From SIG78 sp036677805 (GTDB lineage Bacteria > Verrucomicrobiota > Lentisphaeria > Victivallales > Victivallaceae), in NCBI GenBank assembly GCA_036677805.1, contig JAVBVS010000008.1:1-64000 (forward strand): 64,000 nucleotides of DNA, written 5' to 3'. Below the pieces are notes generated by a model, which worked only from the letters and a program-made list of their open reading frames with translations, was not told the origin of the DNA and made no database searches. Positions 25,831 to 34,717 of this stretch are shown here, one piece after another; the stretch's first letter is position 1, and every line of letters starts with the position of its first letter. The position numbers were made by a program, and so were the translations under genes.

Positions 25831-26358
25831 ATGAGTGATGACGGCAGCACCGGGGCTTTGCTGGTGGCGCGCGCCATGGTCGGCGCCGCCCGGCGTGAGG
25901 GCTATCTGGTCGAAGGCGAACCGATGCTTTCTTCGCCGGAATTGGCGGAAGCGGAAAAAATCCTGTTTGTGAAGATGTTCGCGGAGCTCAAGCGTCATCT
26001 GCGCGAAGCCGGACGCATGGAGCTTGCCGAGGACGAAATCGCCGCGCTGTTCAATTTCGCCTTCGGCAAGGGGGCGGAACAGGCCTATAATTACTTGAGC
26101 GGACAGAAACCGGAATTCGACATTGCCGGCATGTTTCAGCCGCGGGTCGCGCTCTATGTCGACGACCGGCTGATGAATTTTCTCAAAAATACGCCCGCCG
26201 CCGCCGTGCTCGGGGGGGCCTTCGTGGATCACCAGCGACAGCATCCCGGCGAAGAACCGATTCTGGCTTTGTTCGAGGCGCTCAAGTGGACCTCGCGCAT
26301 CGGCGCGCATCTGGCGCTCGGATTGATGGAGGACTGGAACTTCACCCCCAATCGCTGA
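25831..26358 (+). CDS. Conserved-looking hypothetical protein, mostly alpha-helical
   Basis: A 175-residue acidic protein with no signal peptide or membrane helix. AAGAAAGG precedes ATG 25831; the longer ORF start at 25774 lacks a ribosome site. It reads as a helical bundle (LAEAEKILFVKMFAELKRHLREAG, EDEIAALFNFAFGKGAEQAYNYLSG, LMNFLKNTPAAAVLGGAFVDHQR). I do not recognise the family. It follows ung by 87 bp and converges on a pseudopilin gene. Confidence 0.6.
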   Translation: MSDDGSTGALLVARAMVGAARREGYLVEGEPMLSSPELAEAEKILFVKMFAELKRHLREAGRMELAEDEIAALFNFAFGKGAEQAYNYLSGQKPEFDIAGMFQPRVALYVDDRLMNFLKNTPAAAVLGGAFVDHQRQHPGEEPILALFEALKWTSRIGAHLALGLMEDWNFTPNR

Positions 26359-26383
26359 TTGCGGGAGATTGCGGGATTCGGGT

Positions 26384-27202
26384 TCACTCGTCTAGAATCG
26401 GAGTCGTCTTGACGCCGATGCCGAAACCGGCGGGGAAGACGGAATAGGGCTTGAAGTTGACGTGCCCGCCGAGATGCAGCAAATTGACGCCGTTGAGGTG
26501 GAACCGCGACCAGCTGCCGACTGAAGGCGTCGGATTGTATGCGGTCGGGTAATGATCGCCGACGATGAAGTTGTTGGGATTGGTGTCGCCTCCGGAAAGC
26601 ATATCCCGCGCGTAATCCTCGCGCCCTTCCTGATAGTTGTCGGCCCAGAAACTCAGTTTCGGGTGGATATAGAAGTGGTAGGACGTATTGTACTCCGCGC
26701 TGGTGGCATAGGCGCTGGTGGCGTATTCCATGTCGCCCGGGCAGGTAAGGTATTTTCTCGCAACCTCAATCGTCGACGTCCGGCCGTCTGGCGCAGCGTC
26801 GCTCTGACCGATGCAATTGCCCGTAATCAGCAGCTGAACCGGACCGGCGATGCCGTCCTCCGGTTTATAACAGGAGTCGGTCCCATTGATGTAATGGCCG
26901 CGGGCGGGATACTCGGCGGCGATCGGATTGTTGTACACCGGCAGATAATTCCGGTTCTCACCGCCGTAGATGGCGATCCCCTGGCCGATATTTTTCAGAT
27001 TGTTGATGCAGCTGGCTTCGCGGGCGCGTTCCTGTGCTGCCGACAGGGCCGGAATCAATATGGCGGCGAGCAGACTGATGATGGCGACGACGACCAGGAG
27101 TTCGACGAGCGTAAAACGTTCCGGCATGGATTTCGGGCGGTTGATTGGCATGAGGCGACAGATTCCGTGCACTGAGAAAATACGTTCGCAAGACATTTTC
27201 AT
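26384..27202 (-). CDS. Type II secretion pseudopilin-like protein (H-X9-GG variant)
   Basis: A 272-residue pseudopilin with an unusually long leader before MPERFTLVELLVVVAIISLLAAIL; a start at the internal ATG 27151 would give a shorter, more typical leader. The helix continues through SAAQERAREASCINNLKNIG. At the C-terminus the family signature appears as HLNGVNLLHLGGHVNFK, with Gly where most relatives have Asp. It lies beyond the GH42-like gene on the same strand and may be expressed separately, since a hairpin lies between them. Confidence 0.83.
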   Translation of the reverse strand: MKMSCERIFSVHGICRLMPINRPKSMPERFTLVELLVVVAIISLLAAILIPALSAAQERAREASCINNLKNIGQGIAIYGGENRNYLPVYNNPIAAEYPARGHYINGTDSCYKPEDGIAGPVQLLITGNCIGQSDAAPDGRTSTIEVARKYLTCPGDMEYATSAYATSAEYNTSYHFYIHPKLSFWADNYQEGREDYARDMLSGGDTNPNNFIVGDHYPTAYNPTPSVGSWSRFHLNGVNLLHLGGHVNFKPYSVFPAGFGIGVKTTPILDE

Positions 27203-27396
27203 TTTAGAGCCGCCGGAGCCCCGATGGGTTCCATGTCTGCAATATCAATCAGGCAAAAATATTTGATTTATGCAGTATGAGCATCCAGCCGTGCCGAAAT
27301 GAATCAAACAATTATTGATCTTTCCGGCGGGAGCGCGGCGAGCGGCTTCATCCGGTGAGCCAGGGCATGACTGCATTGTACATATAGAAGACCATC

Positions 27397-27418
27397 CCGC
27401 CGAAAAAAATTTCGGCGG
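27397..27418 (-). terminator. Possible terminator downstream of the GH42-like gene
   Basis: Perfect 9-bp inverted repeat CCGCCGAAA (27397-27405) / TTTCGGCGG (27410-27418) with an AAAA loop. No T-run follows on the minus strand. The rest of 27203-27453 holds no gene that I can see. Confidence 0.4.
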
Positions 27419-27453
27419 AATGGTTATGAGAGGAGGGACGGGGTTGGTCGCGC

Positions 27454-30400
27454 TTAAGGGGCGATGCGCAGCAAACGGGTTTGCGGCGCCGCCAGCGGCA
27501 GGATGAACCGGCGTTGGCCGTCGCACAATACCTCTCCGGTTTCAGCGTCGGTGATCCGGGTCGGGCGGGGAAGCGTGACCCGGATTTCGCGGGGAGCGTC
27601 GCAGCCGTTGCCGAAGAGCAGGATGCGGCTGTCGCCGGTCATGAAGACATCGTCCTCGCTATAAATATTGCAGTTCGCCTCTTGCGCCAGCGCCCGCAAG
27701 GCCATGCTGTCAAGATAGGGGACCGCGCAGTAAACCGAGTTCCAGTCCTTGAATTTCTTCCATACCAGCGCCGGCTGTCCCGCCGGGTCCCGCGCCAATA
27801 CCCGGACCCCGGGTTCTTCGACGGCGTGGAAATTGGGTGAAATTGCGGCCGGATGGAGCCGGCTCCAGCTGTTGTCGCCATAGGTTTCGGCCCGGTATTC
27901 GCGTTGGGCCAGCGGTGCAAAATTCTTCGGCGGCGCGGTCACGAATTTCATCGTCGGTATTTGCTTCGCCTGGATATCCGCGATCAGTCCGATGCCGGTC
28001 AGGGTTCCGGAGGCGTCGGCATTCAAACCATTGTCCGTTACATAACCGGGGGCGTAAAACCACAACAGCGTATGGCCGTTGCTTTTCAGCGCCTCGACAG
28101 CCCGCCGCTCGGCGGACGTCAGATAAAAGGCGTTCAGAAAGATATAAAGCTTGTAGTCCTGCTTCAGTCCGGGATTGGCCAGATCGCTCATCAGATAGGT
28201 GTCGAAGGGCGCGCCCAGGCGGTGCAGATCATTCTGGTACATGCGTTCGATCAGATTGTAGTAAACTGGAACCGCCAGCAGCGGGTCTTCGAAGCGCGGT
28301 GAACTCAGACTGGTAAATACCGCGATTTCCGCGCCGCTTTGCCGCGGCCGGTCGAGTTCGCGCCGGAACACCTCGCAAGTCGCATGAATGGCTTCGGCCA
28401 CCTCTTTGCGGGCGTACCACGGGGCGTCGCCGTCATGCCACTCGCGATTGTTGCGCTGGCCCATGTCGGCCAGCCATGCGCCACCGTTTTTGATCAAATG
28501 AAACCCGATGTCCCGTCGCATCACCGCCTGACTTTCGGCCACGCCGCGATGCTTGCCATGATAAAGCCCGGACGCGGAAAAGGTCCGTTCGTCATTGTCG
28601 GCCAGTCCCAGCCGTCCGTGCAGGGCGATCGAATCGAGCGGCAGATAGAGCACATAGGGGTCTCCGGCGTGGCGCATTTCATATTTGGGCGCATAGATAT
28701 AGCCGTCGATGTCGGGATTGTTCAGCAAATCGGCCAGATCGTAATTCTGCACATGCAGCCGGCTGCCCGAGGGCTGGCCGTTGCGCAAGGTGGCGAAAAC
28801 GGCGCCGTAATGGATCAGCACCAGGGCGTTGCGGTCGGTTTTTCGCTTGATGCAGCCGGCCAGCTCCGCCTGCCAGCCGCCGAGCAGAGTGGGGAAAAAT
28901 TCGATGTAATCGATGGCGCTTTGGTGTTGTCTCGGATCGCGGAAAACGCCGCCGGAGGCATCGGGCGCCCACAGCTCCGCCAAGGTCGGCGCTGCCGTGG
29001 CGAAGGTGGCGTCCGGCTTGTTCCACGTCCGGCGCAGCAGAGTTTCGTCATCGTGATATTTTTGGCGCAGCCATTGCCGGTACAGGGCGATGGCGTCGGG
29101 ATGGAAGTCGCCGAATGCCAGTTTTGAGCGGTCATCGATCATGTTGTTGGCGGCGATTCCCCCCATATGGCTGTCGAGCTGTGAACAGGCCCAGGGATGA
29201 TAGCCGACGATTCGACCGGCGTATTCCTTGTTTTTGAGGAAACTGAAGAACGCATCCAGGAATTTCAGGCAATCCTGACGATAGGTTTGCGCCGCCATGC
29301 TGACGATGCCCGGTTCGCCTTGAACTTCCTGCGGATGGCGGCCGAAGCCGTCGAGCATCAGCGCTTCGGGGTGAGCGCGCAGCCAGGCCGGGTTGGGCCG
29401 CAAGTCGATGCCGATGATGAAATAGCTTTCCGGCCGTACCGCCAGTGCGGCGCGGATGTTCTGTTCGCAGCGCTCGAAATATTCCTGCCACTGTGACGGC
29501 AAGCCGAGCACCCGGTTGTAGAGGATGAAATATTGGATATCCAATCCAGTGGCGCGGGAAAGATCAAACTTTTCATACCCGGTGGTCCGGGTATAGCGCA
29601 GAAAGAACGGAAATTCAAAACGTTCCCCGATTTGAAATCCGAGCTGTCCGTTGCAGTTGCCGACTCCGGCGGCCGGATGATCCGGGCCGATTGCGGCCGT
29701 CGCCGGACGCTCCACGGTCAGGGTGCCGACGGCACCGCCATGCAGCAGCGTTTTGCCGCCGTCGGGGAGAAAGTACAAATACAGCGGCGATTTCCCTTCC
29801 GGAGCGAAGAATGGTGTTGTCAATTCAAAATTCAGGGTGTTACGCCCGCTTTTTCCGGCCGCCAGCGCCCCGGCGATTTCGTAGTCGCCAAGCCAGCTGC
29901 CCAGACCGGCCGGCGTCTTCCAGTCCAGCATGACGACGCCGGGTCCGGGCAGCTCAACTTCACAGTCTACACGTACTTTGTCTCCGGGCCTGACCGTTTC
30001 CGGCGTGATCTTAAGCTGCGCCGGTTGCAATGTCGGGGGCACGGCGCTTTCCAGCACCGGCAGCTGAAGCGGCGTCAGCGGTTGAGCCGGACCGAAAAAT
30101 TCGACTTCGGCCACACTCAAATCCGCCCCTCCGCGCTGAAATTCCAACCGCAGCCGGCTGGTATGTACCGGTGGCAGGGCTTGCGGCTTGCCGTCGCCCG
30201 GCACGGTGGCCAGCGGCTGATAAGCAAGGCCGTTCCAGCTCAGGATTTTTACCGCGGAGCTGCCGCTGCCGTGAATGGCGACCGCGGCGAAATTCAGCGG
30301 CCAGCGCCATTCGAATTCCAAAAACGGTTCCCGGTCGAACGCCATCGGCCGCCAAACCGTTTCGGGTTTGCCGTCGTTGACGTTGGTGTGATAGCAATCG

Positions 30401-30546
30401 GTCGCTACCGTCCGGGTCGCACTCCCCTGAAACGAGGAGCCGAGCGTTCTCGCCAGCCGGGCCAAATTTTCCCGGGATTCGCCGCTGTAGCCGGACAGAG
30501 CGAAGAGCAGCAGCAATAATCCCGGCAACTGTAAGTGCAATTTCAT
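27454..30546 (-). CDS. Large secreted GH42-like glycoside hydrolase (beta-galactosidase type)
   Basis: A 1030-residue exported protein with signal peptide MKLHLQLPGLLLLLFALSGYSG. The N-terminal ~150 residues look like an F5/8-type C (discoidin) carbohydrate-binding fold (DGKPETVWRPMAFDREPFLEF, SVAEVEFFGPAQ). Then come a beta-sandwich, a GH42-like barrel (RPNPAWLRAHPEALMLDG, VGYHPWACSQLDSHMGG, FHPDAIALYRQWLRQKY, RRTWNKPDA) and a trimerisation-like domain (YKLYIFLNAFYLTSAERRAVEALKSNGHTLLWFYAPGY). The usual Asn-Glu acid/base pair of GH42 is not evident where expected, so catalytic assignment is uncertain. ATG 30546 is 38 bp after a pseudopilin gene in a regulator-pseudopilin-hydrolase operon. 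Confidence 0.75.
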   Translation of the reverse strand: MKLHLQLPGLLLLLFALSGYSGESRENLARLARTLGSSFQGSATRTVATDCYHTNVNDGKPETVWRPMAFDREPFLEFEWRWPLNFAAVAIHGSGSSAVKILSWNGLAYQPLATVPGDGKPQALPPVHTSRLRLEFQRGGADLSVAEVEFFGPAQPLTPLQLPVLESAVPPTLQPAQLKITPETVRPGDKVRVDCEVELPGPGVVMLDWKTPAGLGSWLGDYEIAGALAAGKSGRNTLNFELTTPFFAPEGKSPLYLYFLPDGGKTLLHGGAVGTLTVERPATAAIGPDHPAAGVGNCNGQLGFQIGERFEFPFFLRYTRTTGYEKFDLSRATGLDIQYFILYNRVLGLPSQWQEYFERCEQNIRAALAVRPESYFIIGIDLRPNPAWLRAHPEALMLDGFGRHPQEVQGEPGIVSMAAQTYRQDCLKFLDAFFSFLKNKEYAGRIVGYHPWACSQLDSHMGGIAANNMIDDRSKLAFGDFHPDAIALYRQWLRQKYHDDETLLRRTWNKPDATFATAAPTLAELWAPDASGGVFRDPRQHQSAIDYIEFFPTLLGGWQAELAGCIKRKTDRNALVLIHYGAVFATLRNGQPSGSRLHVQNYDLADLLNNPDIDGYIYAPKYEMRHAGDPYVLYLPLDSIALHGRLGLADNDERTFSASGLYHGKHRGVAESQAVMRRDIGFHLIKNGGAWLADMGQRNNREWHDGDAPWYARKEVAEAIHATCEVFRRELDRPRQSGAEIAVFTSLSSPRFEDPLLAVPVYYNLIERMYQNDLHRLGAPFDTYLMSDLANPGLKQDYKLYIFLNAFYLTSAERRAVEALKSNGHTLLWFYAPGYVTDNGLNADASGTLTGIGLIADIQAKQIPTMKFVTAPPKNFAPLAQREYRAETYGDNSWSRLHPAAISPNFHAVEEPGVRVLARDPAGQPALVWKKFKDWNSVYCAVPYLDSMALRALAQEANCNIYSEDDVFMTGDSRILLFGNGCDAPREIRVTLPRPTRITDAETGEVLCDGQRRFILPLAAPQTRLLRIAP

Positions 30547-30584
30547 GACGATTGCGTTCTTTCGTTTTCCTGTGCCGGACTGCG

Positions 30585-31253
30585 TCAATAAGTGATATCG
30601 TCGAGCAAATTGCAGAACCGCTTCGGCCAGGTGTCGGCATCGGTCACCTGTTTGTCGGTGGCCGGAAGGCTTCTGGCATGACCGCCCATATAGCCGACGT
30701 TGATGGCCGCCGGGTGGTTGGTGAATTTATTATCCCAGCCGGTGCGCTTGTCGAAATGGATGGTTGCGCCGGGATTGTCGCGGCCCATGATCTGGCGTTC
30801 CGCAGGTTGGGCGGGCGTGGTCCAGCCGGCGTAGCCGCTGTAGTTTTTATTGAAGTAAATGAAGTAATAGGAGCCTTCCTCATAGCGGCCGGGCTTGTAA
30901 TTCTGGGTATCGCTCGGACAGTGGTAGATCCGTTCCCGCTGGTCGTCGGTCAGCGGCGTGGTGATGCCTTCGCCGAAGGCGCCGCTGGCGGCCAGAATCC
31001 CCGCGGGGTAATTGTTGTCGGTGTATCCGTAATCCAGTTTGCCGTTGGCCTGAGTGGGCATGGCCGCGATGTAATCCTTGCTCTGGCCGGAGTAGATGAA
31101 TTGCGCCAGACAGATTTGTTTGAGTTTGTTGATGCAGTTGGCATTGCGGGCGCGTTCCCGCGCCGCCGACAATGCCGGGAGCAGCATGGCCGCCAGAATG
31201 GCGATGATGGCAATTACGACCAAAAGCTCAATAAGTGTGAAAGATTTCTTCAT
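30585..31253 (-). CDS. Type II secretion pseudopilin-like protein (H-X9-GG variant)
   Basis: A 222-residue pseudopilin with the short leader MKKS, then FTLIELLVVIAIIAILAAML and SAARERARNANCINKLKQIC. The AAGGA ribosome site sits 10 bases before ATG 31253 and decides against the longer ORF start at 31301. The C-terminal signature is HPAAINVGYMGGHARSL (H-X9-GG). It lies between a GntR/LacI-type regulator and the GH42-like enzyme, repeating the arrangement at 4.5-8.5 kb. Confidence 0.88.
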   Translation of the reverse strand: MKKSFTLIELLVVIAIIAILAAMLLPALSAARERARNANCINKLKQICLAQFIYSGQSKDYIAAMPTQANGKLDYGYTDNNYPAGILAASGAFGEGITTPLTDDQRERIYHCPSDTQNYKPGRYEEGSYYFIYFNKNYSGYAGWTTPAQPAERQIMGRDNPGATIHFDKRTGWDNKFTNHPAAINVGYMGGHARSLPATDKQVTDADTWPKRFCNLLDDITY

Positions 31254-31329
31254 GGCAACGACATCCTTTCTTGGAGTGTGATGTATGATCGAGTGATTCA
31301 TTATATAGAATATTCAATTTTCCGGCGAT

Positions 31330-32439
31330 TCATTGTTTGGTTTGCCGGGGCGAATGGGACCGGGGACGCACACTGGCGCGTTCCACCAGTTCGAAACCGA
31401 TTTGCGGCAGGGCTTCGACCCGCAGATCGTTGTCGGCGAAAAAGTCGACCGCGGCTCGTCCGCGCTGTTCGTAACACAACGATACGGTGGTCAGGGCCGG
31501 GGTCAGGAACGCCCCGCCCGGATAACCGCAGAACCCCATCACCGAGATATCTTCCGGCACCCGGCGGCCGTGCCGTTTGAGCGCTTCGAGCACTTTGATG
31601 GCGATGAAATCGGAATAACAGATCAGTGCGCTGGGAATTTGCGGCAGCGCCAGAATGGTCCGGATGGTCTCATCGATTCCGGCGTCGGACCATTCGGGAT
31701 GATAAAGCAGCAGTTCGTTTTCCGGACAACGGAGATATTGGGCGAACTCATGCCGGGTGAAGCCGCGGATGCCGTCGCCGTCGCTGGCGACGCCGATGGC
31801 GGCGATTCGGGAGTGTCCGAGCCGGACCAGATGGCAGATTGCGGCCAGAAATGCCGGGCGGACCACATCGGTCATCACGAAAAATGGCGTCATCAGGGTA
31901 TCGACGTCACGCCCCATCGGCAATACGGCCGGTATTTCGGCTTGCCGGAAGAGCTGAATTTCCGGTTCGTCGCCGAGATAGAGGGCGGCCAGCAGGATCG
32001 CTCCGCTCAATTTTTGTTCGTGGAGGAAACGCTGTTTTTCTTCAAGATTGCCGCTGCGCAGAAAGCTCAGGGAGATTTTCACCAGTTCGATTTCCAGCTC
32101 CATGGCCCGGGTTTCAATGCCGGGCATGATATATTGCCAGGCCTGAGTGATGTCGTTGGCGTCGGGTTGGACGACCAGCAGTTTGCGTCCGCGGCTGCGG
32201 GGGGCGACGAAGGTGCCGTTGGCCCGGCGGCGTTCCAGATAGCCTTGCTCGACCATGTGCTCCAGCGCCTGCCGGAGAATATTGCGGCTGCAACCGAGCT
32301 TGACGCACAATTCGCGCTCCGTCGGCAGTTTTGTCCCGGCAGGCTGCTCCCGGCAGAAAGCGGTCAGTCCGTCAATCAGCTGCCGATAGAGCGGTCTTGC
32401 ATCCGCCCGGTCTAGTTGCACATGTGTTTCCATACCCAT
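31330..32439 (-). CDS. GntR-type transcription regulator with LacI-like sensor domain
   Basis: A 369-residue regulator. The winged helix spans about residues 12-80 (RPLYRQLIDGLTAFCREQPAGTKLPTERELC, CSRNILRQALEHMVEQGYLERRRANGTFV), followed by a LacI/GalR-like sensor (KLLVVQPDANDI, AFLAAICHLVRLGHSRIAAIG, VPEDISVMGFCGYPGGAFLTPALTTVSL). It is transcribed divergently from an MFS sugar transporter and heads the operon carrying a pseudopilin and the GH42-like enzyme. A palindrome in its own leader suggests autoregulation. It probably senses an oligosaccharide taken up by the transporter. Confidence 0.88.
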   Translation of the reverse strand: MGMETHVQLDRADARPLYRQLIDGLTAFCREQPAGTKLPTERELCVKLGCSRNILRQALEHMVEQGYLERRRANGTFVAPRSRGRKLLVVQPDANDITQAWQYIMPGIETRAMELEIELVKISLSFLRSGNLEEKQRFLHEQKLSGAILLAALYLGDEPEIQLFRQAEIPAVLPMGRDVDTLMTPFFVMTDVVRPAFLAAICHLVRLGHSRIAAIGVASDGDGIRGFTRHEFAQYLRCPENELLLYHPEWSDAGIDETIRTILALPQIPSALICYSDFIAIKVLEALKRHGRRVPEDISVMGFCGYPGGAFLTPALTTVSLCYEQRGRAAVDFFADNDLRVEALPQIGFELVERASVRPRSHSPRQTKQ

Positions 32440-32460
32440 TCAATTTTGTCCATATTTTTC

Positions 32461-32483
32461 TTGGTTCCATCAACATGAACCAA
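32461..32483. promoter_or_regulatory. Candidate operator palindrome for the GntR/LacI regulator
   Basis: TTGGTTC (32461-32467) and GAACCAA (32477-32483) form a perfect 7-bp inverted repeat with 9 bases between. It lies about 18-40 bases downstream of the predicted transcription start, a position suited to autorepression. Partial repeats of its TTGTTCCAT-like half-site occur at 32494-32503. Confidence 0.55.
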
Positions 32484-32507
32484 TACATGCCATTTTGTTC
32501 CATTCAT

Positions 32508-32536
32508 AGTATACCAAATAAAATGCATTTTGTCAA
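32508..32536 (-). promoter_or_regulatory. Sigma70-type promoter of the regulator operon
   Basis: Minus-strand TTGACA (32536-32531), 17-bp spacer, TATACT (32513-32508): near-perfect consensus. Apart from the two divergent promoters and the palindrome, 32440-32749 holds nothing that I can identify. Confidence 0.8.
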
Positions 32537-32650
32537 GGAGAGAACAGAAGATTTTTTTGATTTTCTGATTTATGCTCTCTCGAAAGAACAAGTTGGATAA
32601 AGAGTGGCAAAACCGGGCCCGGGCATCAAACTCCGTCATTGGTTTCCGGC

Positions 32651-32678
32651 TTGACATTTGCTTTCAGCGCTGTATATT
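32651..32678 (+). promoter_or_regulatory. Promoter of the MFS transporter gene
   Basis: TTGACA (32651-32656), 16-bp spacer, TATATT (32673-32678), giving a leader of about 65 nt to ATG 32750. Confidence 0.65.
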
Positions 32679-32749
32679 AGCTTTAATATCCCTGATTCGG
32701 CATTGATTCCAGCATCCCAGTCACGTCCTACCCAATCGAGGTCATTCCC

Positions 32750-34717
32750 ATGAATCCAGAACACGGCGGCACGGTCCCGGAAAGTCCATTACCCATTCCT
32801 CGGTGGAAGCGGACTTATACCTGCGAGAATCTGACTTATACCATGCCTTCGCTGCTGGCGGCGATGGGGCTGATTCTGCTGGGTTTTTTCACCTATACGT
32901 TGAGCATGGCCTTCGTGCCTCAGATCATGCCGCTCAAACTCGAGGTGCTCGGCGCCAACAACAAGGAAATCGCCTTCATCATGCTGACCATCGGTCAGGT
33001 GTTCAATATCACCGTCTGTCCGATGGTCAGTTTCCAGAGCGACCGCTTTCGGAGCCGGCGCTGGGGGCGGCGGATCCCGTTCATCCTGTTCACGATGCCG
33101 ATGATGTGCGCGGCCTGGCTGCTCTTTGCTTTCGTCGACAGTGAAGCGGCCTGGCTCAGTCCCGCGATCGCGCGCTTCGTGACGGTGGCGCCGGCGACTC
33201 TGGCGGTGATCCTGATCGGTCTGATCATGCTGCTCTATCAATTTTTCCTGATGTATGTCGGTTCGGTGATCTACTATATTTACAACGATACCATTCCGGC
33301 GCAGTTCCTGGCGCGGTTCGTGGGGATGATTCAGGTGGTGACGACGCTGGCGGGAACGCTTTTCGCATTCTTTATTTTCCCCTACGGAGTGGAGTTTTTC
33401 CGGCCGATTCTGATCGGGACCGTGTTGATCTATGGATTGGGGGTGGGCGCGATGTGCCTGCTGCTGCGGGAGCCGCGCTTTCCGGAACCGGGCGTCGCCG
33501 AAGTACGGCAAAGTCACCGGACCGCTGGCATCGTCACCTTTTTCCGGGAAAGCTTTTCCCATAAGTTCTACTGGTACAGCTTTTTCGGCGTGGGCGCCTC
33601 GGCGGTGGCTTCCTGCATTGGGACTTTCACGGTATTTTTCTATCGTGACATGGGATTGCAGATGGGGGATATCGGGCGACTCAACGGTGTGGCCGGTCTC
33701 GCGGGGATGATCATTTCCATGTTGGTGGCATCGGCGGGCGCGGTGTTGATCGACCGCTGGCATCCGGTGCGGGTTTTTGTGATCGGGATGCTGTTTTCGG
33801 TGTTGCTGCCGCTGCTCTATTGCCAATGGCTGTTCTTCACGCCGCCGCCGCGGATTTTCTGGATGGTATTCGTGGCTACGAACATCTGCTTCAGCTTCGC
33901 CATCAATTTCCGGACCATCGCCAATATGCCGATGCTGATGCGGATTTACCCCAAATCGCGGTTCGGCCAATTCTGCTCGGCTCAGTCGATGCTGCGCAGC
34001 GGCATGGTTCTGACCGCCAGTCTGGTGCTCGGCGCAGTGATCGACATCCTTAAATACAATTATCATCTCGGCGATTTTGCTTACCGGTTTCTCTGGGTGT
34101 GGAATTTATTCTGGACCATTGTGGCAAGCATTTTTTTCGTGCTGATGTACCGGCAATATTTCAAGCTCGGCGGCTTTGCCGCCTATCAGGCTCCGGCGAC
34201 ATGGAGCGAAACCGGATTCGAACCGATGCCGGCGACTCCGGTGCACGGTCCCAGTCGGAAATTGTTGAATGTCGCTTTGCCGTTGCTGGATGCGGTGCTG
34301 ATTCTGCCGTTGGCGGGCGCCGGATTCATGGTCTGGTACTGCCGGCGTGGCGGAATGCCGGCGACCGCGGAGGTGTTTGCGCATCTGGCGCTGCCGGCGG
34401 CCGTTGGCGTACTGGTTTTCTGGGGGCTCGTGCGGATGGGGATCCGGCGCGACATCCGGCGCGTCCGCCGCGGCGAACCGCCGAAAAACGGGTTGCCGCA
34501 TCATGGGCTGCTGATGATTTTTGCGGCGACCCATCTGCTGCTTTTCGCCTGTACGGTTTATCAATCATGGATGACCGCCGTGCCGGAAGACGGGACGGGT
34601 TCGGGCTGGATGTGGTTTTATCAGATGATGGTCAATGCCGTGCTGGTGGCGTTGCTTTATCTTTATCTTCGCATTGAACGCGGTTTTTCAACCACTTTAA
34701 CGGAGCGCCATGGCTGA
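32750..34717 (+). CDS. MFS sugar:cation symporter-like transporter with C-terminal membrane extension
   Basis: A 655-residue polytopic protein of the MFS, closest in pattern to the GPH/SLC45 sugar symporters: SFQSDRFRSRRWGRRIPFI is the loop 2-3 signature (D-R-x-x-R-R-W-G-R-R), and YFYRDMGLQMGDIGRLNG-type segments recur in the second half. After the 12 usual helices, residues ~500-655 add about four more (LLDAVLILPLAGAGFMVW, LALPAAVGVLVFWGLV, LLMIFAATHLLLFAC, MMVNAVLVALLYLYL), which is unusual. It is divergent from a GntR/LacI regulator, so it likely imports the oligosaccharide sensed there. The last 8 bases overlap the methyltransferase gene. Confidence 0.82.
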   Translation: MNPEHGGTVPESPLPIPRWKRTYTCENLTYTMPSLLAAMGLILLGFFTYTLSMAFVPQIMPLKLEVLGANNKEIAFIMLTIGQVFNITVCPMVSFQSDRFRSRRWGRRIPFILFTMPMMCAAWLLFAFVDSEAAWLSPAIARFVTVAPATLAVILIGLIMLLYQFFLMYVGSVIYYIYNDTIPAQFLARFVGMIQVVTTLAGTLFAFFIFPYGVEFFRPILIGTVLIYGLGVGAMCLLLREPRFPEPGVAEVRQSHRTAGIVTFFRESFSHKFYWYSFFGVGASAVASCIGTFTVFFYRDMGLQMGDIGRLNGVAGLAGMIISMLVASAGAVLIDRWHPVRVFVIGMLFSVLLPLLYCQWLFFTPPPRIFWMVFVATNICFSFAINFRTIANMPMLMRIYPKSRFGQFCSAQSMLRSGMVLTASLVLGAVIDILKYNYHLGDFAYRFLWVWNLFWTIVASIFFVLMYRQYFKLGGFAAYQAPATWSETGFEPMPATPVHGPSRKLLNVALPLLDAVLILPLAGAGFMVWYCRRGGMPATAEVFAHLALPAAVGVLVFWGLVRMGIRRDIRRVRRGEPPKNGLPHHGLLMIFAATHLLLFACTVYQSWMTAVPEDGTGSGWMWFYQMMVNAVLVALLYLYLRIERGFSTTLTERHG

